From Polyangium fumosum (GTDB lineage Bacteria; Myxococcota_A; Polyangia; Polyangiales; Polyangiaceae), in assembly GCF_005144585.1 (NCBI RefSeq), contig NZ_SSMQ01000005.1:62001-126000 (forward strand): 64,000 bases of DNA, read 5' to 3'. The stretch's first letter is position 1, and every line of letters starts with the position of its first letter. The position numbers and the translations under genes are program-made. This document shows positions 17,701-26,057 of the stretch, piece after piece. The notes under the pieces are model-generated. The model was not told where the DNA came from. It was given only the letters and a program-made list of their open reading frames with translations, and searched no databases.

Positions 17701-19104
17701 GAGCAAATCCTCGGGGTTTGTGACCTCTCCGTGGAGGATGATTTCTTCGAGCGCGGCGGACAGTCCCTGCAAACCATTCAGGTCGCCACGCGCCTCGGCG
17801 TCACGCTCGGGCGCGAGATCCCCGTCGCCATGGTGTTTCGCCACCCGACGATCGCGGAGCTCTCGCGCGCCCTGGAACAAGCCGGGAGCGTCACGAAGGC
17901 CTCCGCGGGGCTCACGGAGGCCATGCTGGCCGATGCGGTGCTCCCCGAGGACATCGTCCCTCCCGCGCCCGCGGCCATGCCTTCGTCGCCCCGCCAGGTC
18001 GTATTGACGGGCGCGACGGGGTTCGTCGGGGTGCACCTCCTGCATGCCCTCTTGCAACGCACCACGGCCCGCGTGGTTTGTCTCGTGCGCGCTGCGGACG
18101 AGAAACGGGCGGCGGACCGGCTCCGCACCGCGTTGGAAAAACAGCACCTGCCGACAACGCATTTTGAGGATCGGGTCGTGGCCATGCCCGCGGATCTCGC
18201 CTTGCCCCGCCTCGGGCTCGGGGAGGAGACGTGGAACCGCCTGGCCTCAGAGTCCGACGCGATCTACCACGACGCCGCGATCGTCAGCCTCGTCCGTGAT
18301 TATCGCAGCATGCGCGCGGTGAATGTCCTCGGGACCCGCGAGGTCTTGCGCCTCGCCACGACAGCACGCCCGAAGCCCGTCCACCATGTCTCGACGCTTG
18401 CCGTGGCGCCGTCGATCGCGAAAAACCCCGAAGTCCACGAGACGTTCGTCGCGGCGCACCCCGAGCTCGGCGACGGCTACAAGCAGAGCAAATGGATCGC
18501 CGAGCGCCTCGTCGAGCAAGCGGGCGAGCGTGGATTGCCGGTCGCCGTGTATCGCCTCGGCCGCGTCGTCGGCGCTCCCGAGACGGGGGTCGTCAACGAG
18601 CAGGACCTCGTCTTCCGCCTGATCCTCGCCGGCATCCCCAAGGCGACTTTGCCCGACCTCGACGTCTCCGAGACATGGACGCCCGTCGATTACGTGGCGC
18701 GCGCCATCGTCGAGCTCTCCCTCCCCGTGCCGTCGCGCGATGCCGTGTACAACCTGGCCCCCGCGCCCGACGTTCGGTTGAAGGACGTGTTCCGCTGGGT
18801 TCACGAGTATGGGTATGCCGTCGAGACCTGCTCCGTCCCGGCCTTCCGCGCTCGCCTTGGGAGCAACGCCGGCGCCGCCGAGAGCGCCACGCTCGCCTTT
18901 TTTGATCTCCAGGCAGATCCCGGAGAGCAGCCGCAAGCCTTCGGCCTGGGGCGCGTACGTTGTGACAACGTGATTCGTGGCCTGTCGGGCAGCGGAATCG
19001 ATTGCCCCGCCATCGATCGTTCGCTCGTGTTTCGTTATCTGGATCATTGCGTCGAGACCGGCAAGCTGCCGCGCCCATCGAGCCGGCGAGAGGGCCGCGC
19101 CTGA
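14737..19104 (+). CDS. mxcG: myxochelin-type NRPS, C-A-PCP-reductase
   Basis: A 1455-residue NRPS matches MxcG of Stigmatella/Myxococcus in size and order. A condensation domain (about 5-440) has HHIALDG at 139-145. The adenylation domain (about 470-985) has TSGSTGRPKG near 612 and NTYGPTEAT. A carrier domain has GGQSL with the phosphopantetheine Ser at 1010. A thioester-reductase domain (about 1085-1440) has GATGFVG at 1092-1098 and YKQSK (Tyr1248/Lys1252). Aligning the A domain to GrsA by eye gives the specificity code D-A-E-D-I-G-T-V-V-K; the acids at positions 239 and 278 fit a cationic side chain, expected to be lysine. It should couple two 2,3-DHB units from the ArCP of MxcF to lysine and release the product by NADPH reduction. 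It heads the plus-strand operon. Confidence 0.95.
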   Translation: MPEPSNARWPLSAAQHGIWLGQELDPTLPIYNAGECIEIGGAVDPAVFEASLRQAVTEAEALHMRLFVAEDGPRQHLAPSLDWPLHRIDVACEADPWILVDAWMRADLGTTVDLRRGPLFTEALFTAGADRTYWYQRAHHIALDGFGFSLIARRVAELYTARIEGRTNTGAPFGSLLRVVEEDLAYRASPAYERDRAFWTQRFADRPVPVSLGVRSAMASRSALRKTTSLSPATMERMQVVARSAGASWPDVIVAAIAAYTNAMTGAPEIVLGLPVMGRLGSVSLRIPSMVMNIVPLRVPVAKGTSLSALVKTVADEMRAIRPHLRYRYEQLRRDLKLLGGDRRLFGPVVNIMPFDYDLRFAGHRAIAHNISAGPVEDIAMNVYARSDGRGPRVDFDANPDCYSAEELATHQQRFLDFLEAALSAPAQPLAEFTIPGAAAPSTSTAESRPGEILDGGPLNAPPRDIVEQILEHARAKPDAVALEHEGRRMTYGELVLAAQRLAARLVALGAGPGTLVALMLPRSVEAITAILATLFSGAGYLPLDPKGPNSRTAAILADAGPVALVTNSEYAEQAKQTTTAPIVRADEDVPSNLPEAPIRGGAEHPAYVIYTSGSTGRPKGVVISRAALSHFVAGATHGYGFRRDDRVLQFAPLQFDASVEEIFGSLCLGATLVLRTEAMLQSVLRLLDACAEHAITVLDLPTAFWHEVACSLSTGAASLPPSVRIVIIGGEAALPEHVARFRRAVGPTVKLFNTYGPTEATVVATFATLCGGETTAGRDEEVPIGTPLPGVRAAILDAEGRLVARGAVGELYLMGGGLATGYLGQPELTASRFPTLEHLPNQPRAYRTGDLVRQNEDGLLVFIGRVDEELKISGHRVDPGEIETVLLRFPGVREVAVVGSVLPGGIKRLAAHLVADAPLPSPAALRQHAQSALAPASIPSAFLFTDRLPRTSTGKIDRAALRDAGATRTAASNAPATDLEKIVMGVWEQILGVCDLSVEDDFFERGGQSLQTIQVATRLGVTLGREIPVAMVFRHPTIAELSRALEQAGSVTKASAGLTEAMLADAVLPEDIVPPAPAAMPSSPRQVVLTGATGFVGVHLLHALLQRTTARVVCLVRAADEKRAADRLRTALEKQHLPTTHFEDRVVAMPADLALPRLGLGEETWNRLASESDAIYHDAAIVSLVRDYRSMRAVNVLGTREVLRLATTARPKPVHHVSTLAVAPSIAKNPEVHETFVAAHPELGDGYKQSKWIAERLVEQAGERGLPVAVYRLGRVVGAPETGVVNEQDLVFRLILAGIPKATLPDLDVSETWTPVDYVARAIVELSLPVPSRDAVYNLAPAPDVRLKDVFRWVHEYGYAVETCSVPAFRARLGSNAGAAESATLAFFDLQADPGEQPQAFGLGRVRCDNVIRGLSGSGIDCPAIDRSLVFRYLDHCVETGKLPRPSSRREGRA

Positions 19105-19138
19105 AGCGACGCTCCACCCGAACCAAAGGAAATCTCGC

Positions 19139-20458
19139 ATGACCTCACGGAAGCTTGGTGTAGACGAAGGCAGTCGGGAGCTGGGTCTCCCGCGCCCCAT
19201 CGTCGGGGAATTGAAGCTCGATCGCTCGAATGCGTTGCTCGCCGATGCGCGCCGGTTGATCCCCGGCGTCACCCAGTCGCTCATGAAGCGGCCGGAGATG
19301 TACGCGCTCGGCTCGTTCCCGGTGTACCTCGAGACCGGCGAGGGCGCGCTCGTGCGCGACGTCGACGGCAACGAGTACATCGATTACATCTGCGGCCTCG
19401 GGGCGAACACGCTCGGGCACAACCACCCGGCTGTCGTCCGCGCCATTCGCGAACCGCTCGGCAACGGCGTGCTGCATTCGTTGCCCACGGAGATCGAGGT
19501 CACGGCCACGCGCGCGCTGGTCGATTTGATCCCCGGCGCGGAGATGGCCCGCTTCTTCAAGACCGGAGCGGACGCGACCTCCGCCGCGATCCGGCTCGCC
19601 CGCCACGTGACGGGGCGCGAAAAGGTCGTCACCATCGGCTACAATGGCTGGCACGATCACTTCATGTTTGACACGCCCGGCGTGCCGGCGGTGCTGCGCG
19701 ACTACACCTATCGCATGCCGCTCATGGCCGAGGCCGAAGAGCAACCGCTGCTCGACTTGATCGCCCAGAAGGGCTCCGAAATCGCGCTCGTGCTGCTCTC
19801 GCTCCCCTACAAGCGCATCGTCTCGGCGGAGTTCTTGCGCACCTTGCGCGAGACCTGCCACGCCCACGGCGTGCTCTTCGTGCTCGACGAGGTCGTGACG
19901 GGCTTCCGGCTCGCGCTCGGCGGCGCCCAGGAGTATTACGGGATCGCGGCCGATTTCGTGTGTCTCTCGAAGGGCATCGCGGCGGGCATGCCGCTCTCCG
20001 CCATCGCCGGTCCGCGGGAGGTGATGAGCCGCCTCGCGGAGCTCCAGGTCTCGACGACGTTCGGCGGCGAAATGCTCTCCCTGGAGGTTTGCAAGGCTGT
20101 CCTCGGCGAATACCGGGACACCGATTACATCCAGCGGATCGCCTCCCTCGGCAAGCGTCTTCGGGAAGGCATCAACGAGAAGTCCAAGAAGATCGGGACA
20201 CCGCTGCGCGTGGTCGGCTACGATGCGATTCCGTTCTTCCTCTTCGCGGACGATCTGCCGACGCACACGAAATTTGCGGCGCAGTTCGTCGGCGCCATGG
20301 CGACGCGCGGCGTGCTCCTGCGCCGCGACGTGAGCTTCATCTCGGGCGTGCACACGCAGGCGCAGATCGATTTCACCATCGACGCGGCGCACGACGCGCT
20401 CACCGAGATGGCGAAGCGCGGCGCATTCGAGGGCAGCCCGGCCGGCGCGAGGTCCTGA
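19139..20458 (+). CDS. mxcL: class III aminotransferase for reductive amination of myxochelin aldehyde
   Basis: This 439-residue PLP enzyme of the glutamate-1-semialdehyde aminotransferase type has EYIDYICGLGANTLGHNHP, GADATSAAIRLAR, DEVVTGFRLA and the Schiff-base Lys278 in CLSKGIAAGMP. In characterised myxochelin pathways MxcL intercepts the aldehyde released by the MxcG reductase domain and transaminates it to the amine (myxochelin B), while a further reduction gives the alcohol (myxochelin A). Its position 34 bases behind mxcG supports the same role. AAAGGA precedes the ATG by 8 bases; an upstream in-frame extension would overlap mxcG and is rejected. Confidence 0.93.
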   Translation: MTSRKLGVDEGSRELGLPRPIVGELKLDRSNALLADARRLIPGVTQSLMKRPEMYALGSFPVYLETGEGALVRDVDGNEYIDYICGLGANTLGHNHPAVVRAIREPLGNGVLHSLPTEIEVTATRALVDLIPGAEMARFFKTGADATSAAIRLARHVTGREKVVTIGYNGWHDHFMFDTPGVPAVLRDYTYRMPLMAEAEEQPLLDLIAQKGSEIALVLLSLPYKRIVSAEFLRTLRETCHAHGVLFVLDEVVTGFRLALGGAQEYYGIAADFVCLSKGIAAGMPLSAIAGPREVMSRLAELQVSTTFGGEMLSLEVCKAVLGEYRDTDYIQRIASLGKRLREGINEKSKKIGTPLRVVGYDAIPFFLFADDLPTHTKFAAQFVGAMATRGVLLRRDVSFISGVHTQAQIDFTIDAAHDALTEMAKRGAFEGSPAGARS

Positions 20459-20465
20459 ATCTCCG

Positions 20466-23009
20466 ATGGCCCGTGCGCGTCGTCTTTCGTGCACCGGATG
20501 GGCCGGGGGCCTGGCCCTCGTCCTCTCGGTTTGTCCGCCCGCCCTCGCGCAGGACGCGGAGCCGAGTGGCTCGGCGCCTGCGCAGGCGAGCCCGACGACC
20601 GAGCGCACGGTGCACCCGCCCGAGCTTCTCGAAGTGGCCGAGGCGGTCTATCCGGAGCAGGCGCGCGCGGCCCGGCGGGAGGGCCGCGTGGTGCTGAAGC
20701 TCCGCATCGACGCAGCGGGGCACGTCACGAAAGCCGAAGTCGTGGAGCCGGCCGGAAACGGGTTTGACGAAGCCGCACAAGCGGCGGTATTGCGATTCCG
20801 TTTCACGCCGGCTCGCCGCGGAGACAAGGCCGTCGCGGCGATCGTCCTCTACGCCTACGAATTCAGGTTGCCGCCGGAGCCCGCCCCAGCCCCCGATGCC
20901 AGGCCGGCCACGGCCCCCACAGCACCCGAGCCGACGGCCCCCGCAGCGCCCGTCACGGTCGGTCCTGCCAAACCTCCGATCGACGTCATGGTCCGCGGCG
21001 CCTCCGAGGCCGACCGCCTGCGCCGGTCCGCGCAGGCGGTCCAGGTCATCGAAACCGAAGACGCGCAACGACGCACCGCGGACCTCGGCGAGGTGCTGGC
21101 GCGCGCCGAGGGCGTGGGGGTGCGCCGGGCCGGCGGGCTCGGCTCGAACGCGCGCCTCTCGCTCAATGGCCTTACGGGCGATCAGATCCGCCTTTTCCTC
21201 GACGGCGTGCCCCTTGACCTCGCCGGGTATGCGCACGGGATCACGAATGTCCCGGTCAACCTCGTCGAGCGCATCGAGATTTACCGCGGCGTCGTCCCCG
21301 TGCGTTTTGGCGCCGATGCCCTGGGAGGCGCGGTAAACCTCGTGACCGATGCGGACATCCGCGGCACGCACGCCTCGGCATCCTACCAGGTCGGATCCTT
21401 CAAGACCTATCGATTGACGCTGAGCGCCCGACATCTGCACGAGCCCAGCGGTTTTTTCGCGCGCGTGAATGGCTTTTACGACTACACGCAAAACGATTAT
21501 CCGATCGACGTCGAGGTCTTCGACGAGAAAGGCCGCCTCTCGCCGGCCCGCGTACATCGGTTCCACGACGGCTACCGCGCCGGCGGCGGGAGCGTCGAGG
21601 TGGGGCTCGTCGGGCGCCCGCGGGTGGAGCGGCTCCTCCTGCGCGCCTTCTACACCGAGCATCAAAGGGACGTTCAGCATAATGCCCTCATGTCCGTCCC
21701 TTATGGCGCGGTCACCTACGGCAAACAATCCGCAGGCGCGCACCTCCGGTATGCGCAGCCCTTCTCCCGAAGGACCCGGTTCGACGCGGTGGCCGGGTAC
21801 ACGTACACGCGCACGGCATTCCAGGACCTCTCCACGTGCCGGTACGACTGGAACGGCCGTTGTGTCTTCGAGCTCCCGCAACGCGGCGAGATCGAGGCCC
21901 GCGCGATTGATCAGGTCATCCAGCAACACAACGCCTTCGCCCGCTTCAACATGGCCTGGAACCCCGCGCCCTGGCATTCGCTCCGCTTCGGGCTCTCGCC
22001 CACCTATGCCGCTCGAACGGGGAAAGACCACGCCATTGCCGCGACCGACTACGACCCGCTCACCGCGCAGCGAGGGCTCCTGAGCAGCGTGGCCGGCGCG
22101 GAATACGAAGCGCGTCCGTTCGCTGGAAAGCTCGCGAACATCGCGTTCGCCAAGGCCTATCTACAGATGGCCCGGACGAAGGAGCAACTGCCGAACGGCA
22201 CCCTCCGTGACCTCGACCGTACGACCCAGCGCGGAGGGATCGGTGACAGCCTGCGGTTCCGCTTCTCCGAAGCCTTTTACGCCAAGGCATCGTACGAGTA
22301 TGCCACCCGCTTGCCGAACCCGGACGAGGTGTTCGGCAATGGCGCGCTCATCATCGAGAACCTGCACCTCGAACCGGAGGCGAGCCACAATGTCAACCTC
22401 GGCCTCACCCTGGAGCGCGCCGAGACCGCCGCCGGCCTTTTTCGGTTCAACGTGAACGGCTTCGGGCGCTTTGCGGAGAACCTCATCGTCCTGCTCAGCA
22501 ACGGCAATTATTTTCAGCACGAGAACGTCCTCTCGGCGCGATCGGTCGGCGTCGAGGGCGCGCTCGGCTGGACGTCTCCGGGGGATTGGGTCGCGCTCGA
22601 CGGATACGTCACCTGGCAGGATTTTCGCAACACGGCGAGCGAAGGTGCATTCGGCAAGTTCGAGGGAGATCGCATCCCCAACCGCCCGTACCTGTTCGCC
22701 GGCGCGAGCGCCCGCGTGCAAGGGTCCGATTTGCTCCGGGCGCGCGACGCCCTCTCGCTCACGTGGCAGGCTCGTTACGTCGAGGCCTACTTCCGCGGCT
22801 GGGAGAGCATCGGGGCCGTGGATTCCAAGCTCGTCATTCCCTCGCAGCTCGTCCACACGCTCGCGCTCACGTATTCGATGAAGCACGGCGACGGCTCCGT
22901 CAGCGGGACCCTCGAGGTGCAGAACCTGACGGATGAAAAGGTCTTCGATTCGTTCGGGGTCCAGCAGCCGGGGCGAGCGGCGAACGCCAAGCTCGTCCTC
23001 GAGCTCTGA
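20466..23009 (+). CDS. mxcH: TonB-dependent ferric siderophore receptor with N-terminal TonB-like domain
   Basis: This 847-residue outer-membrane receptor has an N-terminal signal peptide ending near AQDAE. Residues about 48-135 form a TonB C-terminal-type domain (VYPEQARAARREGRVVLKLRIDAAGHV...AVLRFRFTPA), followed by a Pro/Ala linker. The plug domain (about 170-290) has RLSLNGLTGDQIRLFLDGVPLD and IEIYRGVVPVRFGADALGGAVNLVT, and the rest is a beta-barrel that ends in a hydrophobic LVLEL. It presumably imports the ferric myxochelin made by the locus. A TonB-type domain in place of an STN or plain TonB box is unusual in general but recurs in myxobacterial receptors. The gene starts 8 bases after mxcL, so the two are translationally linked. 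Confidence 0.9.
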   Translation: MARARRLSCTGWAGGLALVLSVCPPALAQDAEPSGSAPAQASPTTERTVHPPELLEVAEAVYPEQARAARREGRVVLKLRIDAAGHVTKAEVVEPAGNGFDEAAQAAVLRFRFTPARRGDKAVAAIVLYAYEFRLPPEPAPAPDARPATAPTAPEPTAPAAPVTVGPAKPPIDVMVRGASEADRLRRSAQAVQVIETEDAQRRTADLGEVLARAEGVGVRRAGGLGSNARLSLNGLTGDQIRLFLDGVPLDLAGYAHGITNVPVNLVERIEIYRGVVPVRFGADALGGAVNLVTDADIRGTHASASYQVGSFKTYRLTLSARHLHEPSGFFARVNGFYDYTQNDYPIDVEVFDEKGRLSPARVHRFHDGYRAGGGSVEVGLVGRPRVERLLLRAFYTEHQRDVQHNALMSVPYGAVTYGKQSAGAHLRYAQPFSRRTRFDAVAGYTYTRTAFQDLSTCRYDWNGRCVFELPQRGEIEARAIDQVIQQHNAFARFNMAWNPAPWHSLRFGLSPTYAARTGKDHAIAATDYDPLTAQRGLLSSVAGAEYEARPFAGKLANIAFAKAYLQMARTKEQLPNGTLRDLDRTTQRGGIGDSLRFRFSEAFYAKASYEYATRLPNPDEVFGNGALIIENLHLEPEASHNVNLGLTLERAETAAGLFRFNVNGFGRFAENLIVLLSNGNYFQHENVLSARSVGVEGALGWTSPGDWVALDGYVTWQDFRNTASEGAFGKFEGDRIPNRPYLFAGASARVQGSDLLRARDALSLTWQARYVEAYFRGWESIGAVDSKLVIPSQLVHTLALTYSMKHGDGSVSGTLEVQNLTDEKVFDSFGVQQPGRAANAKLVLEL

Positions 23010-23039
23010 CCCACCATTGCTTCCCAAGGAGATACATCC

Positions 23040-24293
23040 ATGAAAAAAATGACGGCGCTTCTGATCACCCTTGCGTTTCCTGCGCTCGCCGCCTGCAGCG
23101 ACGGTGACGGCGACGGCACCGGCGGCACCGGCGGCTCTGGCGGTACCGGCGGTCAGGGGGGCGGGGGCGGCTCCGCGACCGGCCCCCTGTATGCCCTCAC
23201 GACCCAGGTCTTCGGCGCCAACGGCGGGGACAACACGAGCTATATCCTCGTGACCGACAAGCTCGGGGGCGACGCCACGCTCACGCTCGACAATGGCGTC
23301 GAAATCGCGGGCCGCGCTCTCGGTGTCGGGCCCGAGGACGGAGGCGCCGTGTTCATCGTGGGCGACGCCGGCCCGATCGTGACGCGTTACGACCTCCAGG
23401 CGGACGGCACGTTGCGCGCGGGCACCACCATGAGCTTCCAGGGCAAGGGAATCGCCACGATCGGCGAGTACCACGGGCAATTCCAGTTCGTCTCCGAGAC
23501 GAAGGCGTATTTCTTCGACGGCGCCACGGCCCAGGTCATCGTCTGGAATCCGAAGGACATGACGATCACCGGGGACATCAAGCTCAATGAGCTCGTCATC
23601 GCGGATACCACGTTGACGTTCACGGCTGCGCCGCTGCGCCTGGGCGACGATGTCATCACGTTCGCCGCGTACCGAAAGGGACCGGAGGTCCCGAGCCGGT
23701 CGGCGGTCGTCGTCGTGAATGGCAAGACGGACCAGGCGACGGTCGTCACGGACGACCGCTGCGGCTACGTGCGTGATGGCATCGAAGGGCCCGACGGCAA
23801 GATCTATCTCGCCACGGAGGCCTACGGCTCGGCCGTGCACCGGTTGAACGAGGCCAATGCCGCGCCGCCCTGCATGCTCCGATTCGACCCGACGACGAAG
23901 ACGTTCGACGCCGCGTTCCACGTCGAACTCAACACGCTCTTTGGCGGACAAACCGCCGGCTCGCTGATCCGCGGCCCGGGCAACGAGGCCTTCTTGCGGG
24001 TGCTCGACGAGAGCGTTTTCCCGATCATGCCGGACACGCACCCGCGCGTCCTCGCGAGCGCCTCGGCCTGGAAATGGGCGACCGTCACGCTCGGCGACAC
24101 CCCGACGGCCGAGGTGCTCGACGCCGCCCCCAACAATGGGAGCGTCATTCCGCTGCAGTTCGGTGACCGGAGCTTCGTCTCGCTCTTCCAGGGCCAGGAC
24201 TCCACGAAGCTCCTCGAACTCGGCGCGAAGGGCCCGGGGGAAATCGCGCTGAGCACGCCCGGCCTCGTCTTCTCGGGCCTGAAGACCCGATGA
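23040..24293 (+). CDS. siderophore-locus lipoprotein, possible beta-propeller (XusB/DUF4374-like)
   Basis: This 417-residue lipoprotein has a LAAC lipobox (Cys19) and a Gly-rich linker to about residue 48. The mature part starts YALTTQVFGANGGDNTSYIL and contains repeated blade-like segments (VTRYDLQADGTL, AYFFDGATAQVIVWNPKDMTI, CGYVRDGIEGPDGKIYLAT), consistent with a beta-propeller. The design recalls DUF4374 proteins such as XusB of Bacteroides, a surface lipoprotein that binds ferric enterobactin and hands it to its TonB receptor. Here too it lies directly between a catecholate receptor and a PepSY membrane protein. The homology is inferred from architecture and context, not from a search. 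The next gene overlaps its stop by four bases. Confidence 0.7.
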   Translation: MKKMTALLITLAFPALAACSDGDGDGTGGTGGSGGTGGQGGGGGSATGPLYALTTQVFGANGGDNTSYILVTDKLGGDATLTLDNGVEIAGRALGVGPEDGGAVFIVGDAGPIVTRYDLQADGTLRAGTTMSFQGKGIATIGEYHGQFQFVSETKAYFFDGATAQVIVWNPKDMTITGDIKLNELVIADTTLTFTAAPLRLGDDVITFAAYRKGPEVPSRSAVVVVNGKTDQATVVTDDRCGYVRDGIEGPDGKIYLATEAYGSAVHRLNEANAAPPCMLRFDPTTKTFDAAFHVELNTLFGGQTAGSLIRGPGNEAFLRVLDESVFPIMPDTHPRVLASASAWKWATVTLGDTPTAEVLDAAPNNGSVIPLQFGDRSFVSLFQGQDSTKLLELGAKGPGEIALSTPGLVFSGLKTR

Positions 24294-25261
24294 CACCTCC
24301 GCAATCCGCGAAAGAGGCCCCTCCGCCGCGGACCGAGACCCCTCGCCGCCGAGGGTATGGCGCCGTCATGAAATTCATTCGGCGCCTCCACATGTATCTC
24401 GGCCTGCTCGTGTTTCCGTGGGTGCTCCTCTTCGGGATGAGCGGCGCGCTCTTCAACCATCCCGAGATCGGGCGCGACATCGAGCAGCGGGACCTCTCCG
24501 CGGCGGAGCTCGCCACGCTCACCGGAATGAAACCCTGGGATCCGGAAGACATCGCGCAGAAGGTCGTCGCGCAGCTCAATGCCGGATCCCCGGGGGGTTA
24601 CGTGCTCGATTCGGGCGCCCCGCGCTCCTTCTCGGGCTGGCCGCTCCTCGCGACGCCGGCCCGGAGCGGAGGGCGCCACGTGCTTATCGTCAGCCTCGAC
24701 GGCGGCGGCGCGACGGTCTCCACCCATGCCCCAGAGCCGAAATCCGATCCTCCCCCCTTCGCCGGCGCCACGGTCGATCTGCCCGGATACAAAATGGCGG
24801 CGGTGCAGGAGCAGGTGAAAGAGCTCCTGCCGAAGCTGGGCATCGACGCGGAGGCACCTTTGCGGGCGCATCCGAAGGCCCACCCCGAGCTACGTTTTCG
24901 CGTACGTGATGCCAATGCCCGCACGTGGAACATCGTGTACGACCTCAGCACGGGCCGCGTCGACGGCCGGCCGGCCGGCCCGGGCCAGCTCCGCTTCGTC
25001 GAGCTCCTCGAGAAGCTCCACACCACGCACCATTTCCCCATTCACGGGGACATGGCCTGGTTCTTCGCGCTCTTCGCGGACATCACCGGCATCACGCTCA
25101 TCGTGTGGGCGCTCAGCGGCCTCGCGATGTGGTGGCAGATGAAGCCCACGCGGGTCCTCGGCGCGCTCGCGATCACGGTCGCCATTGCTGCCGCGGCGCT
25201 CGTCATGCGCGGGACGGCCTCGGAGATTCAATTCGGCAATGTGCGGGGCGACGGCCCCTGA
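24290..25261 (+). CDS. PepSY-associated membrane protein, probable siderophore reductase
   Basis: This 323-residue protein has a cytoplasmic basic N-terminus, a first TM helix with RRLHMYLGLLVFPWVLLFGMSGALFNH, a periplasmic loop (about 60-225) and a closing pair of helices (HFPIHGDMAWFFALFADITGITLIVWALSGLAMWW, then a final TM). The conserved His residues in the helices are those of PepSY-type putative haem-binding ferric-siderophore reductases (FsqB and XusC relatives). It probably reduces or helps release iron from ferric myxochelin at the inner membrane. The ATGA overlap with the lipoprotein gene shows tight coupling. It is the last gene of the plus-strand operon, meeting the DHB operon tail-to-tail. 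Confidence 0.8.
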   Translation: MTPPQSAKEAPPPRTETPRRRGYGAVMKFIRRLHMYLGLLVFPWVLLFGMSGALFNHPEIGRDIEQRDLSAAELATLTGMKPWDPEDIAQKVVAQLNAGSPGGYVLDSGAPRSFSGWPLLATPARSGGRHVLIVSLDGGGATVSTHAPEPKSDPPPFAGATVDLPGYKMAAVQEQVKELLPKLGIDAEAPLRAHPKAHPELRFRVRDANARTWNIVYDLSTGRVDGRPAGPGQLRFVELLEKLHTTHHFPIHGDMAWFFALFADITGITLIVWALSGLAMWWQMKPTRVLGALAITVAIAAAALVMRGTASEIQFGNVRGDGP

Positions 25262-25270
25262 GCACGGCGC

Positions 25271-25307
25271 GACGGCGGCGTCACACCCCCAGCGTGGCGC
25301 CGCCGTC
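25271..25307. terminator. hairpin between the convergent siderophore operons
   Basis: A 14-bp stem (25271-25284 with 25294-25307, GACGGCGGCG pairing with CGCCGCCGTC, extended by CAC/GTG through one G-U) encloses a 9-base loop. It sits right after the PepSY stop and contains the last codons and stop of mxcC on the other strand. No T-tract follows, so it would be a factor-assisted or bidirectional terminator at best. Confidence 0.4.
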
Positions 25308-26057
25308 GATGCAGAGATCGTGCATGGTGATATGCCGTGCCTGATCCGAGAGCAGAAACAACACCGCGTCCGCGACGTCGGCGGGCTCGGCGATCCTTTG
25401 CAGGGGAATCCCCACCTTGAACGCCGCGGGCGCGCCGTCGATCACGGCCTGCGCCCCGCTCCCGTCCTTCCACAACGATCGCTGCATCGGCGTATCCGTC
25501 GATCCTGGTGAGACCACGTTGCATCGGATGCCGTGCTTCGCGAGCTCGAGCCCGAGGCATTGGGTAAACATGGCGACCGCGGCCTTCGACGCCGCATACG
25601 CGGACATGTGCATGCGCGGCGTCCGCGCAGCGTTGGATCCGACCGTCACGATGGCCCCGGAGCGGCGCGGCACCATGTGCCGAGCCACGGCCCGGCACAG
25701 GTAGAATACCCCCCGAGCATTGACTGCGAAGGTCCGCTCCCAATCCTCGTCGCGCAGCGCTTCGATGGGACCCACATGCAGCACGCCCGCGACATTGACG
25801 AGGAAATCGATGGGGCCGTGCTCACGCTCGATCCGGTCCACCGTCGCGTCGACCGCCTCGCTGTTCGTGACGTCCGCGGAAAACGGCTCGACGCGCTGGC
25901 CGCTCGCCTGCATTTCGGCGACCACCTCACCAAGGCGCTTCGCGTTCGAATCCACCGCGGCCACCCGTGCGCCGCGGGCGGCGAGCGCTCGCACGACCGC
26001 CTCCCCGATGCCCTGCGCAGCGCCCGTCACAAGCGCGGTTTTACCCGTGAACGCCAT
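25281..26057 (-). CDS. mxcC: 2,3-dihydro-2,3-dihydroxybenzoate dehydrogenase
   Basis: This 258-residue short-chain dehydrogenase is equivalent to EntA/DhbA. It has the NAD-binding [11 protein letters not shown], the NVAG motif (VNVAGVL), the catalytic Ser region [16 protein letters not shown] with Tyr/Lys, and PGSTDTPM. The [11 protein letters not shown]...SAYAASKAA pattern is specific to EntA-type enzymes, which oxidise 2,3-dihydro-DHB to 2,3-DHB with NAD. AGGAGG lies 5 bases before the ATG at 26057, and the start overlaps the end of mxcF by 17 bases. It is the last gene of the minus-strand operon. Confidence 0.93.
   Translation of the reverse strand: MAFTGKTALVTGAAQGIGEAVVRALAARGARVAAVDSNAKRLGEVVAEMQASGQRVEPFSADVTNSEAVDATVDRIEREHGPIDFLVNVAGVLHVGPIEALRDEDWERTFAVNARGVFYLCRAVARHMVPRRSGAIVTVGSNAARTPRMHMSAYAASKAAVAMFTQCLGLELAKHGIRCNVVSPGSTDTPMQRSLWKDGSGAQAVIDGAPAAFKVGIPLQRIAEPADVADAVLFLLSDQARHITMHDLCIDGGATLGV

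Noticed and set aside
14707..18162. 1151-codon open frame antisense to mxcG
   Set aside because: It mirrors the NRPS reading frame, as happens in very GC-rich DNA. The translation is Arg/Gly/Asp-rich with no domains, while the plus strand has every NRPS motif.
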